The notes below the pieces were generated by a model. The model was not told the origin of the DNA. It saw only the letters and a list, made by a program, of their open reading frames with translations, and did not search any database. DNA of 59,272 nucleotides. Source: Chitinophaga pinensis. Its GTDB lineage: Bacteria; Bacteroidota; Bacteroidia; Chitinophagales; UBA10324. The stretch is taken from NCBI GenBank assembly GCA_945892775.1, contig CAMDDP010000014.1:1-59272 (forward strand), written 5' to 3'. The position numbers were made by a program, and so were the translations under genes. This document shows positions 19,001 to 27,912 of the stretch, piece after piece; position 1 is the first letter of the stretch; each line of letters begins with the position of its first letter.

Positions 19001-22000
19001 CATTGATTTAACAGTTTCGGGAGCAATCTCACCCTATACTTATTTGTGGAGCACCTCTGCTATAACTGAAGATCTATCTGGTGTTGGTGCCGGTATTTAT
19101 ACTGTGACTGTAACAGATTTTAATGGATGTACAGGTATAAATACAGCTACTATTTTAAATATTAGTGGACCAACACTAAGCGAAATTCATAATAATGTAT
19201 TGTGTAGCGGCAATAATTCTGGAACGATTAACCTCACTGTTTTTGCGGGTTTAGCTCCTTACTTATATTTATGGAACAATTCAGCTACAACTGAAGATTT
19301 AACAAATTTGACTTCTGGAAGTTATTCTGTAACTGTAACAGATTTTAATAACTGTCAATCAAATCTGACTGTAAATATTTCTGAACCTTCTACATTAATA
19401 CTAACTGAAATTCATATTGATGCAAATTGTGGAAATGCAACTGGGAGCATTAATTTATCAGTTAGTGGAGGAGTTTCTCCATTTATATATTTATGGAATA
19501 ATTCAGCAACTACGCAAGATTTAACTTCTATTTTTTCAAGTGTTTATAGTGTTACAGTTACAGATTTTAATAATTGCACAATTTCTGGTTCTATTACGGT
19601 TTTAAATTTAAGCGCCCCAATTTTATCAGATTCTTATACAGATGTTTCATGTTTTGGAAATAATTCGGGGTCAATAAATATTACTGCTATAAATGGAACT
19701 CAACCTTATAGTTATCTTTGGAATAATGGATCAACTTTGGAAGATTTAATAAACTTATTTGCTGGAAGTTATATTGTTACAGTTACGGATTTGAATAATT
19801 GCCAGGCATCAATTAGCATAAATATAGTCGAACCGCAAAGCATATCGATTAGTGAAACACATATAAATGCAGGCTGTGGAGTAGCGAATGGAAGTATTGA
19901 TTTGAATGTGACAGGAGGGATGGGTCTATTTTCGTACATTTGGAATAATTCTGCTACTACGCAAGATGTCATAAGTTTATTATCGGGTAGTTACATTGTT
20001 ACTGTTACTGATGCGAATAATTGCTCAAGTTCGACTACCGTAACAATTTTAAATGGAAGCGGTCTAAATTTAACCGAAACCCATGTTAATGCAACTTGTG
20101 GAAATTTTAATGGCTCTATAAACCTTACTGTTTTAGGTGGAACGAATCCGTATTCTTATTTCTGGAGCAATGGTCTAAACACTCAGGATTTATTTAATTT
20201 AACAGGAGGATTATATTCGGTAACTGTTTTTGATTTTAACAATTGTTCTGCAACTATTTCTATTGCTATTCAAAATGGCATTGCAATGATTCTTCAAGCT
20301 GTTACAACTGATGTTTCTTGTTTCGGATTCAACGATGGAGCAATTGATTTGTCAGTTAGTGGGGGGGCTCCATCTTATTCCTATTTTTGGAGTAATAATA
20401 CAACTACTCAGGATTTAACTGGAATGGCAGGTAATAATTATGATGTAACTGTTACAGATATGAATGGCTGCACCAAAGGTTTAACTATTAATTTAGTTGA
20501 GCATGCCCCTTTAATACCAAGTCAAACACATGTTAATGAAACATGTGGCCAATCGAACGGCAGCATTAATTTAAGTGTTTTTGGAGGATATTTTCCTTAT
20601 AATTATTTATGGAGTACAGGGGTAATATCACAAAATTTAATTGGCATTTCAGCCGGAAATTATTCAGTAACAGTAACTGATTTTAATAGCTGTACCGCTG
20701 TTTTATCTGTTGTTGTGGCTGGAACAGCAGGGCCATTAACACAATTTATTTCTACAAATGTATTGTGTTTTGGGTCTACTAATGGTCAAATTGATTTATC
20801 CGTAATTGGTGGCACACTTCCATATACATATATATGGAGTAACAATTCTACAAATCAAGATATTAATAATTTATCGCCTGGAAATTATTTTGTTACGGTG
20901 ACTGATGCAAATAACTGTTTAATTACTGGAAATGTAATTATTACTGAACCGATTCAAATCCAATTAAGCGAAACTCATATTAATGTTCTTTGTAGCAATT
21001 TAAATGCTTCTATTGATTTATCAGTTGTTGGAGGAATTTCTCCTTATTCTTATTCTTGGAGTAATGCAGTTACTACTCAGGATTTAAATTCACTTGGAAT
21101 TGGAATTTATGATGTGACAGTTTTTGATTCTAATAGTTGTTCAGCTTCGCTTTCAGTTAATGTAATTAACGGGGGTGGAACTCTTCCATTAAGTTTTACT
21201 TCAATAGATGAAACTTGTTCCGGCATAAATGGAAGTATTGATTTAAATGTTAATGCTGGAACTGCTCCATACAGTTTTAGTTGGAGTAATTTTGCAACAA
21301 CTGAAGATGTTTTTTCATTAATTGCGGCAAATTATACGGTTACGGTTACAGATATCAGCGGATGCTCAGGAATGATTTCTGTGTTAATTAATAATTACCC
21401 ATCTACACAACTTTCCGAAACTCATATTAATGAAACTTGTGGTGGTTCCAATGGATCAATTGATTTGTTACTTAATGGAGGTACAATGCCAATTTCATAT
21501 TTATGGAATAATAATTCAATTACTCAAGATTTATCATTTATAAGCGCTGGTAATTTTTCAGTTACTGTTACGGATGCAAATAATTGTTCTGTGGAATTAT
21601 CAATACAGATCTTAAATTTATCTGGTCCTATAGTAAATCAATTTCATTCCGATGAAAATTGCGGTCAGACAAATGGAAGTATAGATTTAATAATTAACAA
21701 TGGTCTTTCCCCTTATGTTTATCTTTGGAATACAGCAGCAACTACACAGGATTTAATTAATCTTTCTGCTGCTAATTATTCTGTAACAATTACTGATGCG
21801 AATGGATGTAGTGTTTCTCAAAGCATTATAATAAACAATATTGCTGGTCCTCAATTAATTGAGAGTCATGTGTCTACTTCCTGTGGTTTAAACAATGGTA
21901 GTATCGATTTATCTGTCATCGGTGGTACGCTGCCTTTTATTTATATTTGGAGTAATAATTCCACATCTCAAGATTTGCAAAATATACCTGCTAATACTTA

Positions 22001-23288
22001 TGTTGTAACGGTTACTGATGCTGGAGGTTGTTCGGTCGTTTTTTCAGGAATAATAATTAATAGCAGTACTTCAATTCAGATAAATGAAATACATACATCC
22101 TCTACATGCGGAAACGCTAATGCTTTTATTGATATAACTGTTTTAAATGGCGTTTCACCGTTTAGTTATTTGTGGAATAATAATTCTGTAGTTGAAGATC
22201 TTTTCAATATTTCTTCTGGAAATTATTCAGTAACAGTTGCTGACAATTTGGGATGTTCTTCTGCTCTAAATATTCTTGTAAATGATATACAAGGACCAAT
22301 ACTTGTGGTTTTAGCAATTCCAACATCTTGCGGAAATGATGATGGAAGTATTGATCTTACGCTTAATGGTGGAACCAGTTCGTTCAGTTATTTATGGAGC
22401 AATGGTGAAACAACAGAAGATCTTTTATCCCTTGCAGGAGGTGTTTATTTTGTTTCTGTTACTGATGCTAATGGTTGTATTGTAATTACAAATACGACTG
22501 TAATTGCATCATTGTTTCCTGTTATAAGCGCGAATATTTCTGGGAATAATGGATGTATTCCTTTAAATGTTTTATTTATAAATAACAGTTCAAATGCGGC
22601 CACCTATAATTGGCTTTTTGGAGATGGTTCTAGTTCAAATGTTTTTTCTCCAACACATCAATACAACCAAACAGGAAGTTTTCCAGTATTATTAATTGAA
22701 ACTAGCCCTACTGGTTGTAGTGATACCTTAGTTGTTGATACTGTTTTTATTTATGAAACACCGATTGCAGACTTTATTTCTGCTCCTTGGATAAATGAAA
22801 GCACATTGCTCTCATTAGCTCAATTTCAATTTACTAATCAATCTCTTTTTGCTTCAACCTATTTATGGAGTTTTGGGGATGGAAATAATTCATTTGAAGT
22901 TAATCCTTCCTATACTTACACAACGGGGGGCAGTTTTTATGTAACTCTTTATGCCTTTAACGATAATGGATGTGCTGATACAATTACCTATGGGCCTTTA
23001 ATTTTATTGGCAGATGGTGATGTTTTTATCCCTAATACCTTTACTCCAAATGATGATCAGCAAAATGATTTTTTTAAAGTTTATGGAACGGGAATAACAT
23101 CTATTCATCTATGGATTTATGATCGTTGGGGTGAAAAATTATATGAAGAATTATCAGAATCACCTAGTTGGAATGGTGTTTATCAAAACACTAAATTAAA
23201 TCTAGGTGTATACATTTATCAAGTTGAAATAATAAGATATGATGGGTCAGTTCTTTGGAAGAAAGGAGATGTAACTTTACTTAGATAA
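16029..23288 (+). CDS. Giant surface protein: CUB, 21 SprB repeats, PKD, T9SS type B sorting domain
   Basis: A 2419-residue extracellular protein. It starts with GTG and a Sec signal (to about residue 23). A CUB-like domain at about 25-155 is followed by a beta-sandwich region, an Ig-like SbsA-type segment (about 335-450) and two PKD-like domains to about residue 600. Residues about 601-2163 contain 21 SprB repeats of about 74 residues, each with a YxWSN-TTQDL-AGxYSVTVTD core and two cysteines. Two PKD domains with W-x-F-GDG follow at about 2163-2332. The last 87 residues (FIPNTFTPNDDQQNDFF ... LGVYIYQVEIIRYDGS) are a gliding-associated CHU_C/type B T9SS sorting domain. In Flavobacterium, SprB is the gliding adhesin; adhesion is the likely role here. 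No PorP/SprF gene, the usual neighbour of type B cargo, lies next to it. Confidence 0.95.
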   Translation: MKKLFIIVLIVFGILFRVNSFAQTYNMACPPGPTTINTCTGNFNDGGGAGGGANAYPANQNCAYTFCSNIVGQCISINFQTFNVNDVDFFGNPYDYLKVYDGASTASPVLVFIWGGPYPAPFPLAGNGSCLTLEFISDGSVQTAGWTSIIDCQPCPIPPSATQQNCTGAIPICQEQYNQPYSYSGDGPGPDEIDSINTCLSSGEQNDVWYVFTPQTSGILNFILTPLYSADDYDFAVYNITNGGCPGITTGASPVLTCNWSNQVNVWAGQTGVYGGPPYNGVGNNITWNGLPWNQNLAIVIGQTYVLNVSNFSGSQGGYFLDFSPSSANLFDNIPPQMISISPVSCNQNTVTITFSEPILCSTIQATDFTITGPGGSYTVLSATAISCTGTGVQFTQTVTLTASPSFSASGIYNVNLLGIVTDLCGNVALPASIPFTLTTISNAGVDQSLCGSFTAVLAANSPAPGIGMWTLTNGPGTASFSNSLSPVSSVTVSVLGTYIFQWAVTNGGCAVTDQVSITFGSFIVSVSPLTPTICLGQSSILTANGALTYTWSPSAGLSATIGSMVNANPLINTVYTVTGFDVNGCSQSTTVTVIVRPIPNIVLNASNASCGNPNGFIINTTNGGGAPYTFSWSNGQTIEDLSGLLAGIYTVTATNSFGCTSSASITVNSVGIFTASYTQINANCFGGTNGSINVSPQLPAVNGPYSYLWNTGATTQDLNNLTAGTYSITISNSVGCTNTLSATIISAPQLSLIATPTNIFCTGLATGTLDLSVFGGTPTYTYLWSNGATTQDVVNLLAGNFSVTVTDANNCSVTAIYIVIQLPSMILSQTNNNSTCGLGNGNVDLMVNGNGPFTYLWNNSSTNQDLSFVGAGAYSVTVTDLNNCTGTLSVNINNTVGPSLVFIPLDATCNGGSTGSITLLINGGVGPFIYSWDNGATTQNLNSIPAGTYIVDVTDNNNCHATGGIILQEPLPLVLANTYINSTCGLSNAAIDLTVSGAISPYTYLWSTSAITEDLSGVGAGIYTVTVTDFNGCTGINTATILNISGPTLSEIHNNVLCSGNNSGTINLTVFAGLAPYLYLWNNSATTEDLTNLTSGSYSVTVTDFNNCQSNLTVNISEPSTLILTEIHIDANCGNATGSINLSVSGGVSPFIYLWNNSATTQDLTSIFSSVYSVTVTDFNNCTISGSITVLNLSAPILSDSYTDVSCFGNNSGSINITAINGTQPYSYLWNNGSTLEDLINLFAGSYIVTVTDLNNCQASISINIVEPQSISISETHINAGCGVANGSIDLNVTGGMGLFSYIWNNSATTQDVISLLSGSYIVTVTDANNCSSSTTVTILNGSGLNLTETHVNATCGNFNGSINLTVLGGTNPYSYFWSNGLNTQDLFNLTGGLYSVTVFDFNNCSATISIAIQNGIAMILQAVTTDVSCFGFNDGAIDLSVSGGAPSYSYFWSNNTTTQDLTGMAGNNYDVTVTDMNGCTKGLTINLVEHAPLIPSQTHVNETCGQSNGSINLSVFGGYFPYNYLWSTGVISQNLIGISAGNYSVTVTDFNSCTAVLSVVVAGTAGPLTQFISTNVLCFGSTNGQIDLSVIGGTLPYTYIWSNNSTNQDINNLSPGNYFVTVTDANNCLITGNVIITEPIQIQLSETHINVLCSNLNASIDLSVVGGISPYSYSWSNAVTTQDLNSLGIGIYDVTVFDSNSCSASLSVNVINGGGTLPLSFTSIDETCSGINGSIDLNVNAGTAPYSFSWSNFATTEDVFSLIAANYTVTVTDISGCSGMISVLINNYPSTQLSETHINETCGGSNGSIDLLLNGGTMPISYLWNNNSITQDLSFISAGNFSVTVTDANNCSVELSIQILNLSGPIVNQFHSDENCGQTNGSIDLIINNGLSPYVYLWNTAATTQDLINLSAANYSVTITDANGCSVSQSIIINNIAGPQLIESHVSTSCGLNNGSIDLSVIGGTLPFIYIWSNNSTSQDLQNIPANTYVVTVTDAGGCSVVFSGIIINSSTSIQINEIHTSSTCGNANAFIDITVLNGVSPFSYLWNNNSVVEDLFNISSGNYSVTVADNLGCSSALNILVNDIQGPILVVLAIPTSCGNDDGSIDLTLNGGTSSFSYLWSNGETTEDLLSLAGGVYFVSVTDANGCIVITNTTVIASLFPVISANISGNNGCIPLNVLFINNSSNAATYNWLFGDGSSSNVFSPTHQYNQTGSFPVLLIETSPTGCSDTLVVDTVFIYETPIADFISAPWINESTLLSLAQFQFTNQSLFASTYLWSFGDGNNSFEVNPSYTYTTGGSFYVTLYAFNDNGCADTITYGPLILLADGDVFIPNTFTPNDDQQNDFFKVYGTGITSIHLWIYDRWGEKLYEELSESPSWNGVYQNTKLNLGVYIYQVEIIRYDGSVLWKKGDVTLLR
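17830..22512 (+). repeat. 21 tandem SprB repeats (about 223 bp each)
   Basis: Twenty-one diverged coding repeats. Each has an N-terminal Cys motif, a Tyr-x-Trp core and a VTVTD-x-N-x-Cys end. Two subtypes can be told apart. Type A begins C-x-G-x-x-(S/N/D)-G and ends in a Glu-Pro linker. Type B begins Cys-Gly-x-x-Asn-Gly-Ser-Ile and ends in an Asn-x-Ser-Gly-Pro linker. They alternate A-B through most of repeats 5-15, and repeats 15-21 are all type B. Confidence 0.9.
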
Positions 23289-23370
23289 ATACAAAGGCAT
23301 TAATTTCTATTCTTATAAATGGATACTTTTAAAACTGCATAAAAAAGTTTTTATATTTTAAATGAGTATT

Positions 23371-25077
23371 TTATTTCATTTCATTCATGCGGATTTTTCT
23401 TCCCTTGAAACTTTTACCATCAATTGCTTTAATCATTTTATTGGCTGAGCTTTTATCTATTTCAACAAAAGAGTTTGCATCTTTTAAATCAATTTTTCCT
23501 AGCACTTCTTTTTTAAGTTCGCTCATGTCTAGAATAAATTGAAGAAAACTAGCTTTATAAAAGCCATCTTTTGTTCCTATATTAACAAATAATTTTGTGT
23601 AGTCACCATCCGGATTGTACTCTCTTTTTCTTCCACCATCTTTATCGTCTCTATCTCTTGTTCTTCCAGAATCTCTCGTTCTTTCACCATCTCTTGTTCT
23701 TCCAGAATCTCTTGATCCGATTCTTTCTCTGCGATCGCTTCGTTCCATTTCTCGAAGATTTAGGTCTTCGCTATTTTCATAATATTTTAAAAAACGATCG
23801 AATTCTAACGCTGCTACTCTAGCTAATACTTCTTCTTTGCTCATGTGAGCAAATTTCTCTTGCAGCATCGGAATGTAATTTTCATAATCACCATGAGAAA
23901 TATCTGTGCTTAACAATTTTTCCATTCCATAGAAAAATTGTTTTCGACATACATCCTTACCTGATGGAATTTCTAATTTATGAAAAGGTGTTTGAACTAA
24001 TTTCTCAACAGTTTTTAATTTATACAAATCGCGTTTTGTAATGATACTTAAGCAAATTCCAGTTTTTCCTGCACGGCCTGTTCGACCACTACGATGGGTG
24101 TATACTTCTGATTCATCAGGCAGTTCAAAATTTATAACATGTGTAATATCTTTAACATCAATACCTCTTGCGGCTACATCTGTTGCAATTAATAGTTGCA
24201 AGGTTTTGCTTCTAAAAGCGCCCATCACTTTGTCACGCTGTCCTTGAGAAAGATCTCCATGAAGCGCATCGATATTGTATCCCTCCCGAGTTAATCTTTC
24301 TGATATTGTTTGAGCATCAATTTTTGTTCGAGTGAAAATCAAGCCATAAATACCCGGATGAAAATCAATGATTCGTTTTAAGGTTTCATATCGATTTTGA
24401 TTGGCCGTTAAATAATATTGATGATCAATATTTTTATTACCGCTATTTACTTTTCCAACTGAAATTTCAACAGGGTTCTTCATGTACTTATTGCTTACCT
24501 TTCTTATTTCTTGTGGCATTGTCGCACTAAACATCCACATGCTGTCGCGGTTAATGGTTTGTTTGCATACGAATTCAATATCTTCTTCAAACCCCATGTT
24601 TAACATTTCATCCGCTTCGTCAAGCACCACATATTTAATTTGCTGAAGGTTAATTGCTTTGCGTTCAATCAAATCAATTAATCTACCTGGAGTGGCCACT
24701 ATTATTTGAACACCCTTTTTAATACTTTTAATTTGATCACTGATGCTTGCTCCTCCATAAACTGCTTGAACAAAAACCTGAGCACTGAATTTTTTATAGG
24801 ACTGAATATCTTTAACAATTTGCATGCAAAGTTCACGAGTGGGACAAACTACCAATGCTTGAGGTGTTCTTTTATCATGATCAATCAATTGAAGAAGAGG
24901 AAATCCAAATGCGGCAGTTTTTCCGGTTCCGGTTTGTGCAAGCCCTAAAAAATCTTTTGTTCCGGCTACTAAAACGGGTATTGCTTTTTCTTGAATAGGA
25001 GTAGGTTCTGTAAATCCAAGCGCCTCAATAGCTTGCAAAAGTTGTGCATTTAATCCTAAATCTTTAAACGATGACAT
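23371..25077 (-). CDS. DEAD-box RNA helicase with DbpA-type RNA-binding domain
   Basis: ATP-dependent RNA helicase of the DbpA/CsdA group, acting on ribosomal or structured RNA in the cytosol. The Q motif (FKDLGLNAQ ... PTPIQ) opens the protein, followed by Walker A AQTGTGKT (47-54), DEAD in VLDEADEML, SAT, and motif VI HRSGRTGRAG. A linker of about 45 residues rich in Arg, Asp, Gly and Thr carries the repeat SGRTRD, and a C-terminal RRM-like DbpA domain occupies about 490-568. In E. coli DbpA this last domain binds 23S rRNA hairpin 92; whether that specificity holds here is not shown. The gene is monocistronic. A TACTTTCG box lies 14 bases before the start. Confidence 0.95.
   Translation of the reverse strand: MSSFKDLGLNAQLLQAIEALGFTEPTPIQEKAIPVLVAGTKDFLGLAQTGTGKTAAFGFPLLQLIDHDKRTPQALVVCPTRELCMQIVKDIQSYKKFSAQVFVQAVYGGASISDQIKSIKKGVQIIVATPGRLIDLIERKAINLQQIKYVVLDEADEMLNMGFEEDIEFVCKQTINRDSMWMFSATMPQEIRKVSNKYMKNPVEISVGKVNSGNKNIDHQYYLTANQNRYETLKRIIDFHPGIYGLIFTRTKIDAQTISERLTREGYNIDALHGDLSQGQRDKVMGAFRSKTLQLLIATDVAARGIDVKDITHVINFELPDESEVYTHRSGRTGRAGKTGICLSIITKRDLYKLKTVEKLVQTPFHKLEIPSGKDVCRKQFFYGMEKLLSTDISHGDYENYIPMLQEKFAHMSKEEVLARVAALEFDRFLKYYENSEDLNLREMERSDRRERIGSRDSGRTRDGERTRDSGRTRDRDDKDGGRKREYNPDGDYTKLFVNIGTKDGFYKASFLQFILDMSELKKEVLGKIDLKDANSFVEIDKSSANKMIKAIDGKSFKGRKIRMNEMK
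23640..23730 (-). repeat. Arg/Asp-rich repeat linker in the helicase gene
   Basis: The linker encodes repeats of the form (D)SGRTRD and GERTRD. The DNA shows matching imperfect repeats of about 24 bases (two near-identical copies of CTTGTTCTTCCAGAATCTCT on the plus strand). Such basic linkers are usually flexible RNA-binding regions and are prone to slippage. Confidence 0.75.
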
Positions 25078-25091
25078 TACTTAATTTTTGG

Positions 25092-25099
25092 CGAAAGTA
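25092..25099 (-). promoter_or_regulatory. Candidate -7 element of the helicase gene
   Basis: TACTTTCG read on the minus strand, 14 bases before the ATG, fits TAnnTT(T/C)G. No clear -33 box is seen. The remainder of the 256-base gap to the next gene is AT-rich and contains a weak hairpin (25276-25298). Confidence 0.3.
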
Positions 25100-25275
25100 A
25101 TGTATTGTTGAATGGTTTGAAGTGCTAACTTCTAAAAAGTACAAATTTTATAGGTCTTTTGGTTATTTCTATCCATTTAATTAATCTGTTTTATAGGATA
25201 AATAATTCTTGTTTTGAACAGATAAATAATAAAAATGGATAAAAAATCAATTGGCAATCAGTTTTTTACAATATT

Positions 25276-25298
25276 AAAAGATTGCACTTTAATCTTTT
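25276..25298 (-). terminator. Possible terminator after the prolyl oligopeptidase gene
   Basis: AAAAGATT (25276-25283) pairs with AATCTTTT (25291-25298) about 36 bases after the minus-strand stop. The stem is AT-rich and the minus-strand T-run is short, so this is a weak call. Confidence 0.35.
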
Positions 25299-25333
25299 TT
25301 ATAATACTTATGCCTTTTTAGGAAACAAATTTT

Positions 25334-27439
25334 TTAGTATTTTGGTGTCACACCCATATTGAAAAACATGAATGAATAAATGTCAGTGTCTTCGTCAATA
25401 GTTTTTGAAAGTGGTCTTCCGGCTCCGTGCCCTGCATTTATATCAATTCGAATAAGAGTAGGGGCAATTCCCTTTTGATTTGCTTGCAATTGCGCAGCAA
25501 ATTTAAATGAATGGGCTGGTACAACACGATCATCGTGATCAGCTGTTGTAATCATGGTTGCCGGTTGGTTGATTGGCTTTACATTGTGTAGCGGCGAAAA
25601 TTTTATAAGGTTATTAAAATCATGTTCATTATCGCTACTTCCATATTCAACGACCCAACCCCAACCAACTGTAAATTTGTGGTAGCGCAACATATCTAAC
25701 ACACCAACCCCTGGAAAACAAACTTTATATAAGTCTGGACGCTGAGTTTCACAAGCACCAACTAATAATCCTCCATTAGAACGGCCACTTATAGCGAGTT
25801 TTGAGGAACTTGTATATTTTTCTCGGATAAGATATTCTGCCGCTGCAATAAAATCATCAAAAACATTTTGTTTTTTATCCAGCATTCCAGCCTTGTGCCA
25901 CTCTTCGCCATATTCACTTCCACCACGAAGATTGGCCATTGCATAAATTCCACCATTTTCTAATAGCACCATTCTTGCGGCATTAAAAGTAGGAGTGAGG
26001 GGTATATTAAATCCGCCATACCCATAAAGTAGTGTTGGATTGTTCCCATCCATTTTAATTCCTTTCTTGCTGACAATAAACATTGGAACTTTTGTACCAT
26101 CCTTGCTTGAATACCAAACTTGTTTGGTATCATAGTCATCTGGATTAAAAGTTAGGTCAGGTTTTTTATACAATTTTACTTCGCCACTTACAATATCATA
26201 ACTATAAATCGTAGAAGGAGAGGTAAAAGAAGTTAGAGTAAAAAATAAAATTAAATCATCTTTCTCACCCGAAAATCCACTTGAAGTTCCAATAGCAGGT
26301 AAAGCAATTTCACGCTCTAATATTCCACTTCTTGAATATTGATACACATGTGATGACGCATCTTTTAAATAAGTGCAAAACAATTTTCCTCCAGCAATAG
26401 TTACACTTTGCAACAGTTCTTTTTTTTCAGAAATTAAATCTTTCCAATTTGATGTATCAGGATTATTAAAATCAATCAGAACAACTTTTTGATTTGGCGC
26501 GTTTAAATTGGTTTGAACAATAAGATATGAACCTGTATTGTCAAGAATAGAATAATCAAAATCAAAACCTGGGCATAATAATTTAAAGTCGGATGATCCT
26601 TTAGTTAGGTCTCGACCAATAATCTCGTTTCCACTTGTGCCCTCTGAAATATTAATAAATAAAAAACGTCCATCATCTGTAACTTCAGCACCATGATACC
26701 TAAGCGGATTTTTTTCGTCAGAATAAATTAGCAAATCATTTTCCTGTTCATCACCAAGTTTGTGAAAATACACATTGTGATTTTTATTGGCATTAGAAAG
26801 TTCTTTTCCTTTTTCTGGTGAATCGTAATGGGAATAATAAAAACCATCACCTTTCCATGCAGCACCACTAAATTTCACCCAATCTAATTTATCAATTGTT
26901 TGTTTTTTAGTAGCTACATCCATTACATAAATACTTTGCCAATCGCTTCCAGCATTCGAAACAGTAAAAGCTAATTTTTTTCGGTCTTGTGAAAAACCTG
27001 CAAACCCAACAGATGCAGTTCCCTCTTTTGAAAGTGTATTCGGGTCAATAAAAATTTGCTCTTCACCATCAGTTCCTTTCTTGTAATAATTAATTGATTG
27101 ATTTTGTAGGCCAGTATTTTTCGAATAATAATAATATTCACCAGAGCGGGAAGGGGCACTCATGCGAGGGAAATTATATAAATCAGTTATTCGTTTTCTT
27201 ATCTTGTCACGAAAAGGAATTTTAGAAAGATAATCAAAGGTGACTTTGTTTTCAGCAACTACCCAAGCCTTTGTTTCATTACTATTATCATCTTCAAGCC
27301 AACGATAGTGATCAGCGATTTTGGTTCCGAAATAATTAGTGATTGTATCGCACTTTTTTGTTTGCGGATAAATAAGTTGCGCGAAAAGTGAAATAGAAAT
27401 GAAAGAGAGAATTAGTGTAAATAGAAGGATTTTTTTCAT
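25334..27439 (-). CDS. Prolyl oligopeptidase family (S9A) serine peptidase, exported
   Basis: Post-proline-cleaving endopeptidase. I place the start at the ATG at 27439 (701 residues), because this methionine begins a clean signal peptide (KKILLFTLILSFISISLFAQ) and the longer form adds an unlikely 16-residue lead. The N-terminal seven-bladed propeller is followed by an alpha/beta-hydrolase domain. The latter carries the nucleophile in GRSNGG, the Asp in TADHDDRVVPAHS and the His in NAGHGAGR. GWGWVVEYGS is also typical of the S9A group. It is expected in the periplasm, releasing proline-containing peptides. It is divergent from the SCP2-like gene with about 130 bases between starts. Assignment is firm. 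Confidence 0.95.
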   Translation of the reverse strand: MKKILLFTLILSFISISLFAQLIYPQTKKCDTITNYFGTKIADHYRWLEDDNSNETKAWVVAENKVTFDYLSKIPFRDKIRKRITDLYNFPRMSAPSRSGEYYYYSKNTGLQNQSINYYKKGTDGEEQIFIDPNTLSKEGTASVGFAGFSQDRKKLAFTVSNAGSDWQSIYVMDVATKKQTIDKLDWVKFSGAAWKGDGFYYSHYDSPEKGKELSNANKNHNVYFHKLGDEQENDLLIYSDEKNPLRYHGAEVTDDGRFLFINISEGTSGNEIIGRDLTKGSSDFKLLCPGFDFDYSILDNTGSYLIVQTNLNAPNQKVVLIDFNNPDTSNWKDLISEKKELLQSVTIAGGKLFCTYLKDASSHVYQYSRSGILEREIALPAIGTSSGFSGEKDDLILFFTLTSFTSPSTIYSYDIVSGEVKLYKKPDLTFNPDDYDTKQVWYSSKDGTKVPMFIVSKKGIKMDGNNPTLLYGYGGFNIPLTPTFNAARMVLLENGGIYAMANLRGGSEYGEEWHKAGMLDKKQNVFDDFIAAAEYLIREKYTSSSKLAISGRSNGGLLVGACETQRPDLYKVCFPGVGVLDMLRYHKFTVGWGWVVEYGSSDNEHDFNNLIKFSPLHNVKPINQPATMITTADHDDRVVPAHSFKFAAQLQANQKGIAPTLIRIDINAGHGAGRPLSKTIDEDTDIYSFMFFNMGVTPKY

Positions 27440-27461
27440 TGCTAATTTTAATTGAGTGAAA

Positions 27462-27469
27462 CGAATGTA
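27462..27469 (-). promoter_or_regulatory. Candidate -7 element of the prolyl oligopeptidase gene
   Basis: TACATTCG on the minus strand, 22 bases before the chosen ATG. Its position supports starting the gene at 27439 rather than 27487, since the longer start would lie upstream of the transcription start. Confidence 0.35.
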
Positions 27470-27571
27470 AATAAAAAGAGTAATCATAAAATTAATAGAG
27501 ATATTTTTTTTACATATTCTCTAAAATATAATTCGGTGTCGATCATTTTTTTGTTTATTTGTGAAAAAATT

Positions 27572-27910
27572 ATGTCTTACGAAACAGCAAGAGAGATAAT
27601 TCTTTCTTTACCAAGTAGATTAAAATTAGGGGCAGGCATTGATGTAGATATTCTTTATCACATGAAAATTAGTGGCGCTAATGGAGGGGATTTTACAGTA
27701 TCTGTAAAAGATGGAATTTGTTATGTACAGAATGGGTTAACGGGTGATCCTAGGTGTATTGTTGAAAGTACTGATGAAAATTATGCTGATGCAGAATGGG
27801 GAAGAATAAATGTTCAAATGGCCGTGATGTTCGGAAAAATAAAAGTTAGCAACATTGGTTCTATGATGAAATTTGTAGAAATGTTTATTTCAATAAAAGA
27901 TTTTAAATAA
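27572..27910 (+). CDS. SCP2 sterol-carrier-like domain protein
   Basis: A 112-residue cytosolic protein built of a single SCP2-type domain, a hydrophobic-cavity fold that binds lipids or acyl-CoA. The domain pattern is visible: GGDFTVSVKDGICYVQNG, a DPRCIVESTDENYADAEWG stretch, and the closing MAVMFGKIKVSNIGSMMKFVEMF. I use the ATG at 27572. An in-frame ATG at 27452 would add 40 residues that overlap the divergent promoter region and do not look like protein. The stop lies only two bases from the stop of the convergent FGE gene. The ligand is unknown. Confidence 0.82.
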   Translation: MSYETAREIILSLPSRLKLGAGIDVDILYHMKISGANGGDFTVSVKDGICYVQNGLTGDPRCIVESTDENYADAEWGRINVQMAVMFGKIKVSNIGSMMKFVEMFISIKDFK

Positions 27911-27912
27911 AA

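Noticed and set aside
27452-27571. Longer start (27452) for the SCP2-like protein and longer start (27487) for the prolyl oligopeptidase.
   Set aside because: These forms overlap head to head and add implausible residues. The starts at 27572 and 27439 give a clean domain and a clean signal peptide, with a -7 box between them.
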